Source: a virus. From it: DNA of 29,578 bases. Location of the stretch: positions 1 to 29,578 of IMG/VR virus record IMGVR_UViG_3300017788_000121; one strand, written 5' to 3'. Each line of letters opens with the position of its first letter. Position 1 is the stretch's first letter. The position numbers and the translations under genes were made by a program. Positions 12,943 through 21,383 of this stretch are shown in pieces. The notes below the pieces were generated by a model. That model was not told the origin of the DNA, made no database searches, and saw nothing but the letters and a program-made list of their open reading frames with translations.

Positions 12943-13539
12943 ATGAGTGTAACAGCAAGCGACGTTGCAAAATATATTATCCAGACCTTCAATGAAGAGG
13001 AGGCTCTAATTACAAATCTGAAATTGCAAAAGCTACTATATTATGTCCAAGGATGGCATTTAGGGTTATATGATGAGCCTATTTTTCCTGATACATTTCA
13101 AGCGTGGCCTCGTGGCCCCGTCATACCCGATGTTTATGAGGAATATAAATCTTATAAAGGAGCGCCAATTTTTCAGGAAATAATAATCACAGATATTGAT
13201 GAGCCAACAAAATACCATATCGATGAAGTTCTTAAAGTATATGCGCCTAGAGATACTTTAGAACTTTCTGAAATGACTCATCATGAGAGACCCTGGAAGG
13301 AAGCAACTAAAATTAGTGGGCGCATAATTGACGCTTCCTCTATGAAAACATTTTTTCAAGAAGAAGCAGAAAAAGATGACTGTATTTTTTTTAAACACTT
13401 TTCTAATGGAAAAGAGCTGGACGAAACGGAATATTTATTGTCCTCTCCGGAAATTAAAAAAGCAATATTGGAAATCGGCTCAAACTCAAAAACTATTCCC
13501 TATGAACAAAAACCAAATGGAGAATGGGAGCCTGTTTAA
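12943..13539 (+). CDS. Panacea-domain (DUF4065/SocA-like) antitoxin
   Basis: Predicted antitoxin that neutralises the toxin encoded next. ATG 12943 follows GGAGGAG. The 198-aa product has the Panacea domain (PF13274) from near the start: DVAKYIIQTFNE, then LTNLKLQKLLYYVQGWHLGL-type sequence and FQAWPRGPVIPDVYEEYKSY, all diagnostic. The C-terminal part (about 135-198) is less conserved and probably wraps the toxin. The gene ends in TAATG, overlapping the toxin start by one base. Panacea antitoxins are known to pair with many unrelated toxins. Confidence 0.85.
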   Translation: MSVTASDVAKYIIQTFNEEEALITNLKLQKLLYYVQGWHLGLYDEPIFPDTFQAWPRGPVIPDVYEEYKSYKGAPIFQEIIITDIDEPTKYHIDEVLKVYAPRDTLELSEMTHHERPWKEATKISGRIIDASSMKTFFQEEAEKDDCIFFKHFSNGKELDETEYLLSSPEIKKAILEIGSNSKTIPYEQKPNGEWEPV

Positions 13540-13805
13540 TGTCATTTCCTATAGAATTCGGTAAAATAGCAAGCAAGCAGTTCGAATATTGGAAAACCCA
13601 CAATCTAAAAATAAAAAAGAAAATTGATAAGTTGTTGATGGAAATATCTCTTAATCCTTTTTCGGGAACAGGTAAACCTGAACGTCTAAAGCATGGATTA
13701 TCTGGGCTTTGGTCACGTAGAATAACTGGGGAACATAGACTTGTATATGCGGTTTTAGGAAAAAAAGTGATTATCGTGTCATGTGAAGGACATTATGGTG
13801 TTTAG
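13539..13805 (+). CDS. YoeB/Txe-family mRNA interferase toxin
   Basis: A ribosome-dependent endoribonuclease of the RelE superfamily, 88 aa, normal for YoeB. The hallmark GTGKPERLKHGLSGLWSRRI segment is followed by EHRLVYAV. Residues aligned with the known catalytic set are retained: E48, R67, H85 and Y86 (in GHYGV), so the toxin looks active. YoeB normally pairs with a YefM/Phd antitoxin; here its partner is a Panacea protein. The pair probably stabilises the episome by killing or arresting cured cells. Confidence 0.88.
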   Translation: MSFPIEFGKIASKQFEYWKTHNLKIKKKIDKLLMEISLNPFSGTGKPERLKHGLSGLWSRRITGEHRLVYAVLGKKVIIVSCEGHYGV

Positions 13806-13818
13806 CAACTAGTTCCAT

Positions 13819-13877
13819 CCACCCCTCGAGGTAAACCAACTGCATCTGATTACCCAAATGATAACTCGAGTTGGTGG
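13819..13877. promoter_or_regulatory. Inverted repeat in the convergent gap
   Basis: Between the toxin (rightward) and the partition block (leftward), CCACCCCTCGAG (13819-13830) is nearly complementary to CTCGAGTTGGTGG (13865-13877), with CTCGAG in both arms. There is no U-tract, so it is not a standard terminator. It could be a bidirectional terminator or a partition site. Purpose undecided. Confidence 0.4.
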
Positions 13878-13914
13878 GTCAGTTTAGCTGAAACAATATA
13901 CCGTAGAGTCGTAA

Positions 13915-14112
13915 TCACTGTTTCCCGTATTCACTGATGTACTGTCTTAACACTTCCGCCATGCGCTTTTTCTGTTTCGTAGTAGCTATTTTAAATCGCA
14001 TATGTTCTTCAGGGGTAATGTCGACAGTTAACCTAACCATTTCTTCACTACTTCCTACCCACTGGTCTTTGGTTTTTTTCTTAGGCATCTTGATTGGCTG
14101 TTTCTTGCTCAT
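13915..14112 (-). CDS. Ribbon-helix-helix partition partner (ParG-like)
   Basis: A 65-aa protein with a basic, flexible N-terminal arm (MSKKQPIKMPKKKTKDQW) and a C-terminal ribbon-helix-helix: VRLTVDITPEEHMRFKIATT, then KQKKRMAEVLRQYISEYG. This layout (mobile basic tail plus RHH dimer) is that of ParG, the centromere-binding partner of ParF-type ParA proteins, which it accompanies here in one leftward operon. It should bind the partition site and repress the operon. The start overlaps the ProQ-like gene by 32 bases. Confidence 0.7.
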   Translation of the reverse strand: MSKKQPIKMPKKKTKDQWVGSSEEMVRLTVDITPEEHMRFKIATTKQKKRMAEVLRQYISEYGKQ

Positions 14113-14581
14113 TTTTGACCTCGTTGGCTTTTGTTTTGTTTCTCATAACCTCTTCTTTGTATTTTAATTCTTCTTCAGTTTCCTTAAAGAAAACTAATGC
14201 ACGTATCGGCTGCCTAGTTTTCACATAAACAGTATCTTCAAAGCCAATATCTTCAACCTCGTTTCCATCTAAATCTATTCTTTTGGCATGAGGAATAAGG
14301 AAAGAATAGCGATAAGATAGCTCAGTGGTATAGCATACGAAAAACTGTTTTAAATGAATCTCTTCTACTTGAACTTCATTTATTTTTTTCATCCTTTCGA
14401 CCAAATCATAAAGTATCCCTCTTTTAAGTGGCTTTTCTTTTCCTATAGGAAAAAAGCACTTTGGAAAAAAGTTTTCAACAATGGCTCTCGTTTTAAGATA
14501 AATCAAATATTCTTCTGTAGTTATAACAGCACTTGAGATACCTTTCTTTAGTTTGCTAATTTTTTTGCTCATTCTACTCAT
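14081..14581 (-). CDS. ProQ/FinO-family RNA-binding protein
   Basis: A 166-aa protein with a recognisable ProQ/FinO domain (about residues 22-130): LKTRAIVENFFPKCFFPIG, KPLKRGILYDLVERM, then HLKQFFVCYTTELSYRYSFL and AKRIDLDGNEVEDI. These correspond to the family's 'WP.aF', 'PLK.GI..DL', 'L...l..yt...Y...l..G..R.DL.G' motifs. The C-terminus is a charged tail. The family binds structured small RNAs and mRNA 3' ends. Its place between ParA and the RHH protein suggests control of copy number or partition through an antisense RNA, as FinO does for conjugation, but the target RNA is unknown. Confidence 0.82.
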   Translation of the reverse strand: MSRMSKKISKLKKGISSAVITTEEYLIYLKTRAIVENFFPKCFFPIGKEKPLKRGILYDLVERMKKINEVQVEEIHLKQFFVCYTTELSYRYSFLIPHAKRIDLDGNEVEDIGFEDTVYVKTRQPIRALVFFKETEEELKYKEEVMRNKTKANEVKNEQETANQDA

Positions 14582-14591
14582 TTACATTATC

Positions 14592-15224
14592 CTAAAACTT
14601 AGTTAATTCTTTGACGAAATTCTGAATCTCTTTAGACGCTTTTCCTTCCTTATCTATCTCCTGGGCGACTTTGCCAATATTCCCAGCCTCAGCGAATATC
14701 ATCCTATGGGTTAGCTCTGACTTTAGCACCATAAAGTCGTCACCTAAAGACCGTATAGCATCTTTTACTTCTCTACTGAGTACAGTATTAAGTATTTTGC
14801 GGTTTACAGCAAATACTGTTCTAAGTTTCTTATGGTATATCTGCGCTTCTCTAATTAAATCTAGCGTTTCCTTTGTTGCCCATACGTCATAAGGAGAAGG
14901 CGTACAAGGCACCACCACAATACCGCTCGCCATGATAGCTGAGCGTGTAATATCGGTCAGTCTGGGTGGGGTGTCTATGATTACATAGTTGTATCCACGC
15001 TTTAAATTTTTTAGGTCTCTATGGATGGTTTTTTTCGCCATAGAGGCTGTGCTCAAATTCTTTGGCAATGGCTCTTCTCTGACATCAGACCACGCTATTA
15101 TGGAACCTTGTGGATCGGCATCTATCAACAATACCTTTGATTTTTTACTTAATTCAAACGCCGTACAGAGTGAAAGGGTGGTTTTGCCTACCCCACCTTT
15201 CTGATTTACGTAACTAAGTATCAC
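14592..15224 (-). CDS. parA: ParA-family partition ATPase (ParF-like)
   Basis: It segregates the episome using ATP-driven patterning on the nucleoid. The 210-aa protein lacks an N-terminal HTH, like the short type Ib ParF proteins. Visible motifs are the deviant Walker A KGGVGKTT (9-16), DADPQGS (35-41) and the Walker B-type VIIDTPP (81-87). A short RHH gene downstream is the expected type Ib partner. It strongly argues for extrachromosomal maintenance. It is preceded by a candidate promoter at 15273-15302. Confidence 0.93.
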   Translation of the reverse strand: MILSYVNQKGGVGKTTLSLCTAFELSKKSKVLLIDADPQGSIIAWSDVREEPLPKNLSTASMAKKTIHRDLKNLKRGYNYVIIDTPPRLTDITRSAIMASGIVVVPCTPSPYDVWATKETLDLIREAQIYHKKLRTVFAVNRKILNTVLSREVKDAIRSLGDDFMVLKSELTHRMIFAEAGNIGKVAQEIDKEGKASKEIQNFVKELTKF

Positions 15225-15272
15225 AGTATTGCCTCAATAATTGTATTCAGTCTCACTGTATATCATTGTTTG

Positions 15273-15302
15273 ATGTTATCATGCCATAAAGTAAAAAGCC
15301 AA
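15273..15302 (-). promoter_or_regulatory. Candidate promoter of the partition operon
   Basis: Read leftwards: TTGGCT (15297-15302), 18-base spacer, TAACAT (15273-15278), in the 89-base gap before parA. The adjacent sequence contains repeated TATCAT/TGAT elements (about 15260-15282) that could be operator or centromere sites. It was found by eye. Confidence 0.35.
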
Positions 15303-15313
15303 GTTACCCAAAA

Positions 15314-16651
15314 TCAATAACTTTCTAAAATCTCATTTACGTACGTTCTTGGCTTGTTATCCCGTATCATCGCATCACGCCAGTATACCGCAAAATACCT
15401 AAAACTGTCGCTTAGATGACTCGCCCAATTGTGCAATGGCTTGCTTCTAAAAGTCTTATTCTCGTCATCCCACTCACGCCGATATTCTCTTAAAGCATCT
15501 ATACCGATAGTGCAATTCGTTTTATGAAACCTGCATTTATCAAATATCGCTCTAACCGCTTGTACTCCATTGTCAATGCCAACGTTAGGACACACAAATG
15601 GATGTATTTTGTAGTCGTGCAATATTGACAATGAACTTCTAGGGGTAGCCATGAATTTTCGTTGAGCGACATCGTGTGGCATTATATGTCCAGCGTAAGA
15701 AGCAGTTATTTTAAGCTCTGCTTTAATCTCATATAGCCTTTTTACAAAATATTCTATCCCTTTGTCTGTTTCTTCTAAACAGTAAATAAAATCTATCATC
15801 CCATCACTTCTTGGCTGAAAAAACCAAATGCTCGTTGGGTCGCTCACTCCTATATCCCAAGTTGTAAAAATGGGGAGAGCCCTATTGATTTCAAAATTGG
15901 TTATTCTGTTTTCTTTCTCCGCTTTGTCAATTTGATGCGTATAATAAGAGCCAGGTGCGCCTATATTAAAATCACAATAGTATTCTTGTCGTATACTCTC
16001 TTCTGAAATACCTTTAGCTCGTTCGTTATCAATTTGAGCTTGGGTAATCACGGGACTACCGTTCCAGTTTTTAGTGTCTTCAACAGTTAACTTTTTGATA
16101 AACCATTCTTGGTTTTCTTGCAAAGATTGATACATATGATAAAAATGATTTTTTCCTAACGGCGTTCCTTGAATGATTTGCCATCCTTTAGTCTGCACAA
16201 TCATTGGACTCATGATTTCAAATGCGATTGGGTTATGATTTTGAAATTCAGACCAAATTATGCCTCTTGCGCCCATGCCACGTAAAGAATGGGGATTGTC
16301 CGTCCCCGAGAATTGAATTTTTGACCCATTGATTAATTTAACGAATAATTCGGTATTATTGGGTTTTCCGTCAATTAATGCTTTAGGAATTCTGTCTAAA
16401 AAAGGTATTCCGTCCGCATCAATTCCACGCCATATTACTTTTCTTAACTGAGTGGATTCGGGGAACAGGTACAAATATATACCCCTTTCCAGAATCGCCT
16501 CTGCCGTTAATATTGTTAATGCTGTCAAATCTTTTCCAGAACGCCTATGGTCTACCCAAAGTTGGTTTTTCACACCCTCAATAAAGAACTTAGTCAGCTT
16601 TTCTTGCTGATAAGGCCTTGGTGAGAATAGATGCGGTAACTTGGTAATCAT
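15314..16651 (-). CDS. Terminase large subunit
   Basis: The packaging motor ATPase/nuclease, 445 aa. The ATPase domain has a Walker A-like loop in DHRRSGKD (34-41, Lys40) and a Walker B-like IIWSE (about 130), followed by the coupling-type QGTP (about 160). The nuclease domain begins at TWDIGVSDP (about 262-270) and ends with WASHLSDSFRYFAVYW near the C-terminus, a canonical acidic-motif region. It is the last gene of the virion operon, as in T7 (gene 19), and overlaps the tail fibre gene as ATGA. The paired small subunit is probably the gene at 3891-4367. Confidence 0.92.
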   Translation of the reverse strand: MITKLPHLFSPRPYQQEKLTKFFIEGVKNQLWVDHRRSGKDLTALTILTAEAILERGIYLYLFPESTQLRKVIWRGIDADGIPFLDRIPKALIDGKPNNTELFVKLINGSKIQFSGTDNPHSLRGMGARGIIWSEFQNHNPIAFEIMSPMIVQTKGWQIIQGTPLGKNHFYHMYQSLQENQEWFIKKLTVEDTKNWNGSPVITQAQIDNERAKGISEESIRQEYYCDFNIGAPGSYYTHQIDKAEKENRITNFEINRALPIFTTWDIGVSDPTSIWFFQPRSDGMIDFIYCLEETDKGIEYFVKRLYEIKAELKITASYAGHIMPHDVAQRKFMATPRSSLSILHDYKIHPFVCPNVGIDNGVQAVRAIFDKCRFHKTNCTIGIDALREYRREWDDENKTFRSKPLHNWASHLSDSFRYFAVYWRDAMIRDNKPRTYVNEILESY

Positions 16652-17793
16652 GCTCTAATTCCAAAAAATAAACAGTGAACATTTGTTGGTTCCACTGCTT
16701 GAGCGTTAGCGTTTTTAAAATATACGTTTAGGGTGGTTTGATTGACGACGCTCCAAGCATAAAATACGCCAATATAAGAAAAGGAAATAAATGCGGAGAC
16801 CAGATAAAACGGAAAATTAATCGTAATCGTATAATTGCCGGTACTATTTCTGACAACTTGCGCAATATTATATTGGCCTAAAATTTGCGCATTGTTTCCT
16901 TGGAAAACGACCCAGGCTTTGGCTACACCTGGATAATAAAATAAATTCTGTGGGGTTACCGCAAGTTCATTGCTAAGGGGTGTTTGCATATCCGCTTGTT
17001 GGGCAACAGGGACATTAATTGTTCCAACACCGGTAATAGGACCGCCTGTGGCTAAGCCTTGTGCATTCACTTGAGTCACAGTGCCATTTACCCCATTGGC
17101 AGCGGTGGTGATCCTTCCGTACTGATCTACCGTTGCATTTAAAGACGTATAATTTCCAGCAACTACACCACTCGGTCTCAATGAGACTGTACCCACACCC
17201 GTAATAGGACCGCCTTGCAAGCCATCACCCGTTTCAACTTCAGACACTGTGCCAGCCCCTGGAAAGGGATCGGGTATTGTTTGTTTTGTGATAAATGTAT
17301 TTGTCGGGTCTTTTATCCATAACTGATTTGCATTAAGTCTCGGAAGCTGAACGTCCGTATCAGTTAATTGCTCGCTCATTTGATAAGAAGGCGTAATTTG
17401 CTTTTGAATCATCTTATTTTGTTGAATCATCAACACTTGGCTTTCAAAATCCGTGTTCACTTCATCAGCTGTAAATGCACCAGCATTGTTGTAAAAGTTA
17501 GCCCTAGCATTAGACATACCTCTAATAATTGTGACTATGTCTCCAGCTTGTGGAAACTTATTGGGATTGGTAATGGTAATAGAGCCAGTGTAATCTGGAT
17601 TTTGAGTCACGGTATAGTCAATCGTTAATGTTAAAATATCGTTAGCGTCACTGGCTGGCGAACCACCCTGGGTTACGAATACCTTTAAGTCTTCAGGTTT
17701 AAAAAACACAAACCCTACACCAAATGTTACTTGATTGGCTACCGCTATATATTGAATTCGTGGCACAACATCAGTGATTGGTATGCTTGGCAT
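16648..17793 (-). CDS. Tail fibre / tailspike-type adhesin
   Basis: The N-terminal 130 residues (TDVVPRIQYIAVANQVTFGV, FVFFKPEDLKVFV, GDIVTIIRGM, FTADEVNTDFESQVL) match the T7 gp17-type/phage tail-fibre attachment domain that binds the tail. The middle has two copies of a GGPITGVGT element (about 193 and 248) typical of beta-repeat fibre shafts. The C-terminal approximately 100 residues are a beta-rich probable receptor-binding tip. At 381 aa it is shorter than T7 gp17. GAGGAG precedes the ATG. It probably decides host range. Confidence 0.8.
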   Translation of the reverse strand: MPSIPITDVVPRIQYIAVANQVTFGVGFVFFKPEDLKVFVTQGGSPASDANDILTLTIDYTVTQNPDYTGSITITNPNKFPQAGDIVTIIRGMSNARANFYNNAGAFTADEVNTDFESQVLMIQQNKMIQKQITPSYQMSEQLTDTDVQLPRLNANQLWIKDPTNTFITKQTIPDPFPGAGTVSEVETGDGLQGGPITGVGTVSLRPSGVVAGNYTSLNATVDQYGRITTAANGVNGTVTQVNAQGLATGGPITGVGTINVPVAQQADMQTPLSNELAVTPQNLFYYPGVAKAWVVFQGNNAQILGQYNIAQVVRNSTGNYTITINFPFYLVSAFISFSYIGVFYAWSVVNQTTLNVYFKNANAQAVEPTNVHCLFFGIRA

Positions 17794-17795
17794 AA

Positions 17796-20700
17796 TTACT
17801 CCTCAAAATATCCTATGGCTTCTCTTTTGTTTTTGGGAAGCCCCATTGATTTAATATAATTGTCCGTTAACCATCTTAAATACCAAGTCCCCGTTAACGG
17901 AAACAAACCAGCGAACTTCTTCATATCAGTTTCGTTTATCTCGCCCGTTAAAAACATATTGGCTGTTCTTTGCGCATTATTCAAAAGTCCTCCAACTGGA
18001 CCACCTAGCAAATCCCACGCTTCTTTATTCCTGAATCTATCTACCTTGTAGTCTTTCAAAAATGGTAATTCAAAAGCGGCATTAATTTTTGTAACCGCAT
18101 CCACACCCCAGCCTAAAACCCCAGAATTGGTTATAGCTTCTATCAATAACATATCTGGTCTTAAATCAAGTTCTTCCCCTCTTTGTATTTGGCGGATAAT
18201 AGGCACAACAGCACCCCAGCTCATCATCATTGAGATTGCTGTAAATTTTTGTGCATCAGGTCTTTGTAGAGTTGGAATAAGAATACTGTTAGTGGCAGCC
18301 CAACTATAGCTCATAAACTGAGTCATCGATGCTATAAATTCATTCCTAAAAGTAAAAGGAGTGTCTAAAAGATTTGGCTTTAATATGGTTTTTCTTACTT
18401 CGTCTTGTACCGACATTGAAAAGACTTGAGAGGCTTTTAAATCATCCCACAAGTGATAGTTAGAGACATACGCATCGTCTATCCTTCCGCCATGCTTTTT
18501 ATACTGAGCAATGATTCTATTTGCCATTTCTTTATTGCCTAAACCCAGCATGTTAAGCCTTTCCAGCTCTTTTTTAGCCAATGGCTTTCTTGCCGCAAAA
18601 TCTAACAAAGAACGAATAGAATGAGATTGAGATACCGTTGCAGACATCACTTCTAGCCCATCTGCTATCTGGTTTGATAAATTAAAATTCATTGAAAATT
18701 TAGCGATGTTCGATGTGCCTCGTTCCCATGCGGTCTTAGGCATATATTGGGAGCCATGACCCCATAATTGCTCCATGCTAGCGTTCAAAGCGGTGTTTAA
18801 TGCTAAACCTGCATCAGATGCTTGAGCTTTAGTCAGTTTCCAGTTTTTCACCATTGGCACAAGACCTTCCATGATAGTAGGCCAAAGGCCGTGGTGCATA
18901 ATGTTCATAAATATTTCTGTTGGTTGTAAGAATGGCAAATTACCCAACATTGAAGCAGCCGAATAATTTCTTAAGCCTCTTAAAGCGGCGCTTATATTCT
19001 CACCCGTCTTGCCAGCAATTTTACCAGGGTTATAATTTCCCCAATAAATAGCATAACTGGTTTTAATAAAGTCTTCTGCTTTTTTAAAATCTTTATCGGC
19101 ATTTAATAGCTTTTCAGAACGTTCTGGCGTAGAGGATTCTTTTAATATGTCAGATTTTATCTCATCATATTCCATTTTTAAATCATTCACTATTGCTTCC
19201 ATTCCCTCGTGAGCATTTTTACCACCGTTACGCCTCATGACATCTTCAAACGCAATATACTTGCCCAGATAAGATGAATGTACATTAACTAATTTTGATA
19301 CGTCGCTCTCTAACCAAGGTTCTATAGCATTATCAGGCACTAAAAGTGTTCTTGATTTTAAAGGATTAGTGCCTCTCTCTTTGATCCCCTTAAACAAACG
19401 TTCTACCATCTGATCTTCGCTTTCTTGCAAGATAGTATCCATTGCACCTCTGGCAACAAGCGGCAATTCGCTTTCTGGTACAGTTTTTCTTAAAAATGGT
19501 TTGTCATTTAAATCCGTGAACTTAATTTTTCCCGCTTTTGAAACCTTGAAAAATTTCTCATTTATTTTATTGTCAAGCGCATCTATAGTTAACCTTTCTT
19601 TTTCAGCTCTAAGCTCTTCTTTTAATTTTTTTGCTTCGTCTCCTAATCTTTTTCGTTCAGTTTTATCTTTAGCTTTAGTTCTTTGCGTCTTGTTAGTTTT
19701 GATTGTTTCTTCTAACGCTTTAAGTTTACTGGTTAGATTTTTCAAATCTTGACTTTCCGCCAAAGATAGTGACGGTTTGCCTTCTAATAAAGATAGATCA
19801 ACTTTTCCAGCATCTATTTCTTTTTGAATTGACTCTCTAGCCTTTTTCTTTTCTTCTTGCAACAATTTAATTCGTTGGCGAACTTGTTTAGTATCAGCTT
19901 TAGAAACTTTTAAATTAGCCAGCTCCTCTTTTGCTAATCTTAAATCTCGGTTTGAAATATCTAACGGTTCTCTAATTGTTTTGATTAACTTGTTTTGTTC
20001 AGACATGGCATTAACAAGATTTGATACAAACTCATCAGGATTTTCTACAATCTTTGCCTTATTATAAACTCGATTAAGATAGCTTAATGCCCCTACAGGC
20101 TCTAAATTGGCTGGCAATACTTCTAATCGAACTAAATCATCATATAACCCATCGTAAACCTTTCTAAAAACTTTAGCCGCCTGTTCAACTGCTTGAATAG
20201 AATGTGTGTCGCCTCTACGCATTGCATAAGCGACTTGCTCCATAAATTCGGTTCTCGTCATGGCATCAGGAGAAATCTTAGCTTGCACATCCTTTAATGG
20301 ACCTCTTATACCCACATGCTCCGCCCAAATACTAGACGCTTGCTCAACTGCTTCATTAGCTCGTCCCATCCAATAGCGTGACATTTTTTCCGCTGATGCT
20401 TCTCGGTTTGCACCTTTAGCAACTTTCTCGGTCACAATATTGTGATGGAACATATCATTTGTAAATCTTCTAACAGTACCAAACGGACTGGTTAGCCCTC
20501 GAACAATCGGAGAGGCTGAAAATACTTTTGTATAGAGAAAATCTGAAACGATCCCATGTTTTGCAATTCCCTCATCAATTATCTGTTGCGCTCTGCTAAC
20601 CTTGGCTGATGATAAACTTCCATCAATTGCTACCGCTTTGTATCCTTTGAAGGTACCATCCTCAGCGGCTTCACTTAGAACTTCTATCCCATCAAATTTT

Positions 20701-21383
20701 GATTTTAAAATCTTTCTTGCGTATTCAGTGGTTCCACCTCTAAGCGCACCCATGCCACCTACGAATGCGCCTGCCATGATAGACTCAACAAAAGTATCTT
20801 TAGCCCAGTCTCCCACATCTTTTGTTTGATTCGCTTCCACTATTAAAGCGTTTCTTGTGGCGGCTTGTGCAGCTAACCTTGGTGCTTGTCTAGCAACGTT
20901 GGTAAGTACACCTTTCGCAGCATTTATTGCCTTCATTTCACCAACTAATGGAATAAGACTTGATATACTAAAAACTGCACCAGCTGCGCTTCCTAGAAAA
21001 TTGCCAACTGCCGCCCCTACCCCTTGACCGCTTGCTAAATAATTAGCTTCTTGCATTTCCTCAAACATTTGCTGTTTTTTGAGCCTAAACTCGCCAGGGC
21101 TTCTAGCGTCAAATAATGCGCTTAAATATTCCGTAGGAACATCAAAGAAGTCCTCGTCCCAAGGTTTCCAACCGGCAGGAGTTTTGTCATGCAAGAAATT
21201 TAATCTATCGTAATAATTATTTGCGATTTTTCCAATAGCGACAATATCTGTCGAGCGTTTAGCGGATAGCGCAAATGACTCAACTGCTCCTGGGCGTTTT
21301 TTCTGTGATTCACGCTCAGCCTCATAGGCACTTTCCATGTCTTGCCCATGGAAATAAAAAGGAACAAAATAAGTTTCTTTCAT
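17796..21383 (-). CDS. Large internal virion (ejection) protein, gp16-like position
   Basis: The 1195-aa protein is the largest in the window and occupies the place of T7 gene 16, whose product forms the trans-envelope ejection tube. It has an Ala/Gly-rich, membrane-active stretch (about 115-145, GVGAAVGNFLGSAAGAVFSI), a long coiled-coil Lys/Glu region (about 460-600), and further hydrophobic segments towards the C-terminus. No transglycosylase motif is evident in the N-terminus, unlike T7 gp16. The start overlaps the previous stop as ATGA. Function is by position, size and architecture. Confidence 0.7.
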   Translation of the reverse strand: MKETYFVPFYFHGQDMESAYEAERESQKKRPGAVESFALSAKRSTDIVAIGKIANNYYDRLNFLHDKTPAGWKPWDEDFFDVPTEYLSALFDARSPGEFRLKKQQMFEEMQEANYLASGQGVGAAVGNFLGSAAGAVFSISSLIPLVGEMKAINAAKGVLTNVARQAPRLAAQAATRNALIVEANQTKDVGDWAKDTFVESIMAGAFVGGMGALRGGTTEYARKILKSKFDGIEVLSEAAEDGTFKGYKAVAIDGSLSSAKVSRAQQIIDEGIAKHGIVSDFLYTKVFSASPIVRGLTSPFGTVRRFTNDMFHHNIVTEKVAKGANREASAEKMSRYWMGRANEAVEQASSIWAEHVGIRGPLKDVQAKISPDAMTRTEFMEQVAYAMRRGDTHSIQAVEQAAKVFRKVYDGLYDDLVRLEVLPANLEPVGALSYLNRVYNKAKIVENPDEFVSNLVNAMSEQNKLIKTIREPLDISNRDLRLAKEELANLKVSKADTKQVRQRIKLLQEEKKKARESIQKEIDAGKVDLSLLEGKPSLSLAESQDLKNLTSKLKALEETIKTNKTQRTKAKDKTERKRLGDEAKKLKEELRAEKERLTIDALDNKINEKFFKVSKAGKIKFTDLNDKPFLRKTVPESELPLVARGAMDTILQESEDQMVERLFKGIKERGTNPLKSRTLLVPDNAIEPWLESDVSKLVNVHSSYLGKYIAFEDVMRRNGGKNAHEGMEAIVNDLKMEYDEIKSDILKESSTPERSEKLLNADKDFKKAEDFIKTSYAIYWGNYNPGKIAGKTGENISAALRGLRNYSAASMLGNLPFLQPTEIFMNIMHHGLWPTIMEGLVPMVKNWKLTKAQASDAGLALNTALNASMEQLWGHGSQYMPKTAWERGTSNIAKFSMNFNLSNQIADGLEVMSATVSQSHSIRSLLDFAARKPLAKKELERLNMLGLGNKEMANRIIAQYKKHGGRIDDAYVSNYHLWDDLKASQVFSMSVQDEVRKTILKPNLLDTPFTFRNEFIASMTQFMSYSWAATNSILIPTLQRPDAQKFTAISMMMSWGAVVPIIRQIQRGEELDLRPDMLLIEAITNSGVLGWGVDAVTKINAAFELPFLKDYKVDRFRNKEAWDLLGGPVGGLLNNAQRTANMFLTGEINETDMKKFAGLFPLTGTWYLRWLTDNYIKSMGLPKNKREAIGYFEE

